A stretch of DNA of 64,000 nt from CALCKU01 sp964607445. GTDB lineage: Bacteria; Pseudomonadota; Alphaproteobacteria; Caulobacterales; Maricaulaceae. The notes beneath the pieces are model-generated. The model saw only the letters and a list, made by a program, of their open reading frames with translations. It searched no databases and was not told the origin of the DNA. The stretch spans positions 62,001 through 126,000 of the forward strand of contig CAZSKN010000001.1 of assembly GCA_964607445.1 (NCBI GenBank), given 5' to 3'. Both the position numbers and the translations under genes were made by a program. Shown here piece after piece: positions 62,385-64,000 of the stretch (positions within the stretch are counted from its first letter, which is position 1; each line of letters starts with the position of its first letter).

Positions 62385-62972
62385 ATGACACAGACCCTCA
62401 TATCCGATCCAGACACTGATATTATCCCCGGGTTACAATCCGGGGATACGCAATGTTTGAGGATTTTAATGGACCGACATATGAATCGGTTGCACGCCTT
62501 AGCCGCTTATATGCTGGGCGATGCCGTTATGGCCGAAGATGTCTGCCAAACCGTATTCATAAAGACATGGGAGATGGCTCCAACCTGGACGCAAGGTCAA
62601 GCCAAATTAATCACATGGATGCGCCGTGTGACGACACATCAATGTCTGGATATTTTGAAAAAACACAGCCCGGTTTACCCCGGAGACGTGCCAGATGTGG
62701 AAGACATGCATATCTCGGCTGTAGATGACATGATCGCAAATGAAGAGGCCATGCGCGTTAAATTAGCACTGGATCAGTTGGGATATCGACAAAAGGCAGC
62801 GATTATATTGAGCTATTATGATCAACAAACCCAAAAGGACGCTGCCTCTATTATGCAGATATCTGAAAGCGCCTATGAGTCCTTACTTGTCAGAGCACGT
62901 AAAACCTTAAAAAAGAAACTAACACGTCCGGGTGATCAACCCCGTAATGCGGAGTTTATTTATGACTTATAA
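62385..62972 (+). CDS. ECF-type RNA polymerase sigma factor
   Basis: 195 residues. Region 2 (about 20-90, with YMLGDAVMAEDVCQTVFIK and ITWMRRVTTHQCLDIL) binds the -10 element, and region 4 (about 125-180, YRQKAAIILSYYDQQTQKDA and ESAYESLLVRARKTLKK) the -35. No region 3 is present, as in ECF sigmas. The ATG at 62385 is weakly preceded by a ribosome site. It overlaps the next gene by 11 bp and probably controls its own operon. Confidence 0.88.
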   Translation: MTQTLISDPDTDIIPGLQSGDTQCLRILMDRHMNRLHALAAYMLGDAVMAEDVCQTVFIKTWEMAPTWTQGQAKLITWMRRVTTHQCLDILKKHSPVYPGDVPDVEDMHISAVDDMIANEEAMRVKLALDQLGYRQKAAIILSYYDQQTQKDAASIMQISESAYESLLVRARKTLKKKLTRPGDQPRNAEFIYDL

Positions 62973-63402
62973 ATCCCCATCTCGTCATCACGACCCCGAA
63001 ACCAATATTGACGATAAGGAGTTGGAGGCCAAATTACGCCATTATAGCCCGCCTCCACCGTCAGATTTATTACAGGCACGAATTTTAAAAATAGCCTCGC
63101 AACATGCGCAACACTTACCAGATACGTCAATCCGCACAGACTCTGGTTTCCGCACTCATTTTGGAAAATGGGCGGCAGCTGTACTCATGATACTGGGGGT
63201 TGGGATACTGGGGCTGGGGTCTGGCGGACTGGGAATAACAGACCGCGGGGCCCGGGCCTTAGGATCTATTCAGAACACGCTGACCGTCGACCTTCAATCT
63301 GATAGGGGGACACAAGATATATGGATGGACGCCGCCGTGGATCTCGGTGTCGCGGAAATTTTTGCATGGGTTGAGCAGACCGAATATGCTCCGGTCAACT
63401 GA
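62962..63402 (+). CDS. putative membrane anti-sigma factor
   Basis: 146 residues with one membrane helix (about residues 70-94, AAVLMILGVGILGLGSGGLG). The N-terminal 65 residues are cytoplasmic and acidic (DDKELEAKLRHYSPPPPSD), the C-terminus periplasmic. No zinc HxxxCxxC motif is visible. The ATG at 62962 with GGAG upstream overlaps the sigma gene by 11 bp. The position makes it the likely anti-sigma factor. Confidence 0.5.
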   Translation: MTYKSPSRHHDPETNIDDKELEAKLRHYSPPPPSDLLQARILKIASQHAQHLPDTSIRTDSGFRTHFGKWAAAVLMILGVGILGLGSGGLGITDRGARALGSIQNTLTVDLQSDRGTQDIWMDAAVDLGVAEIFAWVEQTEYAPVN

Positions 63403-63442
63403 TTTCAATGTGACTTTGACTGATTTCAATAAGACTATGTAA

Positions 63443-63465
63443 GAAAACCCGCCTTAAAGGCAGGT
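63443..63465 (-). terminator. weak intrinsic terminator after the FliJ-like gene
   Basis: ACCTGCC and GGCGGGT pair around a TTTAA loop, followed on the minus strand by TTTTC. It lies about 28 bp after the coiled-coil gene. Confidence 0.5.
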
Positions 63466-63492
63466 CATCATATTAAACACCACAGAGTTTAT

Positions 63493-63864
63493 CTAGGCGC
63501 GTTTACGCAAAGCCTTTTCGGCCTTATCAGCCATTTGACGGGCCCGTAAGCGCTCAAAACTGTCTAAAATATCCAGAGCATTGCGCAGATCACCCGCTAA
63601 ATCTGTATGTTGCGCCGCAATATCTTCCAATGACGTCCGAATATTATCTTTTCGGGCAATCACGGATTGCGCATACGATCCGTAAGCGACATAGCCTTCG
63701 CGTTGTTCCGTCGGATCCACATCATCTTCCGGGACGCTTTCATTTAATTTACGGATTTGTTTTTCCAAATCACTTCGTGTCGCTTCTAAAACAGCGATAC
63801 GTCTTTGTAAGTCTTCAATCGCAAAACGCGTTTGACGGACAGATTTTTCCATAGAATGGTTCAT
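63493..63864 (-). CDS. coiled-coil protein, possibly FliJ-like flagellar export chaperone
   Basis: 123 residues, almost wholly helical with heptad repeats (RRIAVLEATRSDLEKQIRKL) and a basic C-terminus. Size and charge fit the FliJ family, which is associated with the FliI export ATPase, but no diagnostic motif exists. AGGTGAAG precedes the ATG at 63864. The neighbour that would decide this (fliI upstream) is outside the window. Confidence 0.45.
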   Translation of the reverse strand: MNHSMEKSVRQTRFAIEDLQRRIAVLEATRSDLEKQIRKLNESVPEDDVDPTEQREGYVAYGSYAQSVIARKDNIRTSLEDIAAQHTDLAGDLRNALDILDSFERLRARQMADKAEKALRKRA

Positions 63865-64000
63865 AATGCTTCACCTAACCCAACACTGACGGTATTTTCC
63901 GTTCTTGAAGTGGGTTTAGCCGATTATACTTACGGTCTCGTAAAGATTTGAAAAAAAATATTCATTTCGCTGCTAAAACACGAAAACAGTTAAAAAACAC

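Noticed and set aside
63401..63437. 21-bp imperfect direct repeat (CTGATTTCAAT) after the anti-sigma gene
   Set aside because: Only two copies and no partner; likely a local duplication without feature status.

Overview
The window looks like chromosome of an alphaproteobacterium of the Caulobacterales/Maricaulales type (stalked or dimorphic marine lineage, Hyphomonadaceae/Robiginitomaculum-like). This placement is inferred from gene content: a Caulobacter-style pilA-cpaABCDEF-tadBC pilus locus, a DivL-type kinase with Tyr in place of the phospho-His, a ChpT phosphotransferase beside CheY/CheR/CheA-like genes, and the trxA-addAB-murU-amgK-tsaE-divL block. Base composition is moderate, and no tRNA, rRNA, CRISPR array, insertion sequence or prophage was seen.

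Layout. 1-3.5 kb: 3' part of a membrane cytochrome c, an NlpC/P60 hydrolase, a MarR-type regulator and an M17 aminopeptidase. 3.7-16.7 kb: a complete Tad/Flp pilus locus (TadD on +; pilin, CpaA-F, TadB and TadC on -; a lone CpaC-N-domain protein and two TadE-like pseudopilins on +). 16.7-22.5 kb: a tyrosine phosphatase and class Ia ribonucleotide reductase. Here nrdB and nrdA are separate units, each preceded by tandem NrdR-box-like palindromes, with an outer-membrane protein gene between them. 22.5-28.5 kb: a TonB-dependent receptor, a GT4 glycosyltransferase and an APC permease. 28.5-30.7 kb: a four-gene metal operon (CsoR regulator, outer-membrane protein, MerP-like and MerT-like proteins) with its operator. 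30.7-34.1 kb: agmatinase family, accD, folC. 34.4-46.6 kb: trxA, addA, addB, murU, amgK, tsaE, fdx, divL, with a 100-N assembly gap at the start of murU. 46.8-52.5 kb: glmM, gmd, fcl, csaA, thiE and a Sel1-repeat protein. 52.5-54.3 kb: a non-coding stretch with a 6S-RNA-like fold, then rpsF-rpsR-rplI. 54.4-57.7 kb: cheR-like, cheY-like, degenerate cheA-like, chpT and a 31-codon ORF coupled to chpT. 57.9-64 kb: an M16 lipoprotein protease, a MinD-like protein without a Walker A motif, an EF-hand/ECF sigma/putative anti-sigma operon, and a FliJ-like coiled-coil protein.

How the parts connect. DivL and ChpT are both components of the CtrA phosphorelay in Caulobacter, and CtrA controls pili there; matches or near-matches to TTAA-N7-TTAA lie near the pilin, the MarR gene and the MinD-like gene. 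AmgK and MurU recycle cell-wall MurNAc while GlmM feeds UDP-GlcNAc synthesis. Gmd and Fcl make GDP-fucose for surface glycans. The observations most worth following are the Tyr-box DivL, the CsoR-controlled MerTP-like operon without a reductase, the 6S-like RNA, the hidden small ORF before chpT, the EF-hand/ECF unit, and a gap that probably closes with no missing sequence.
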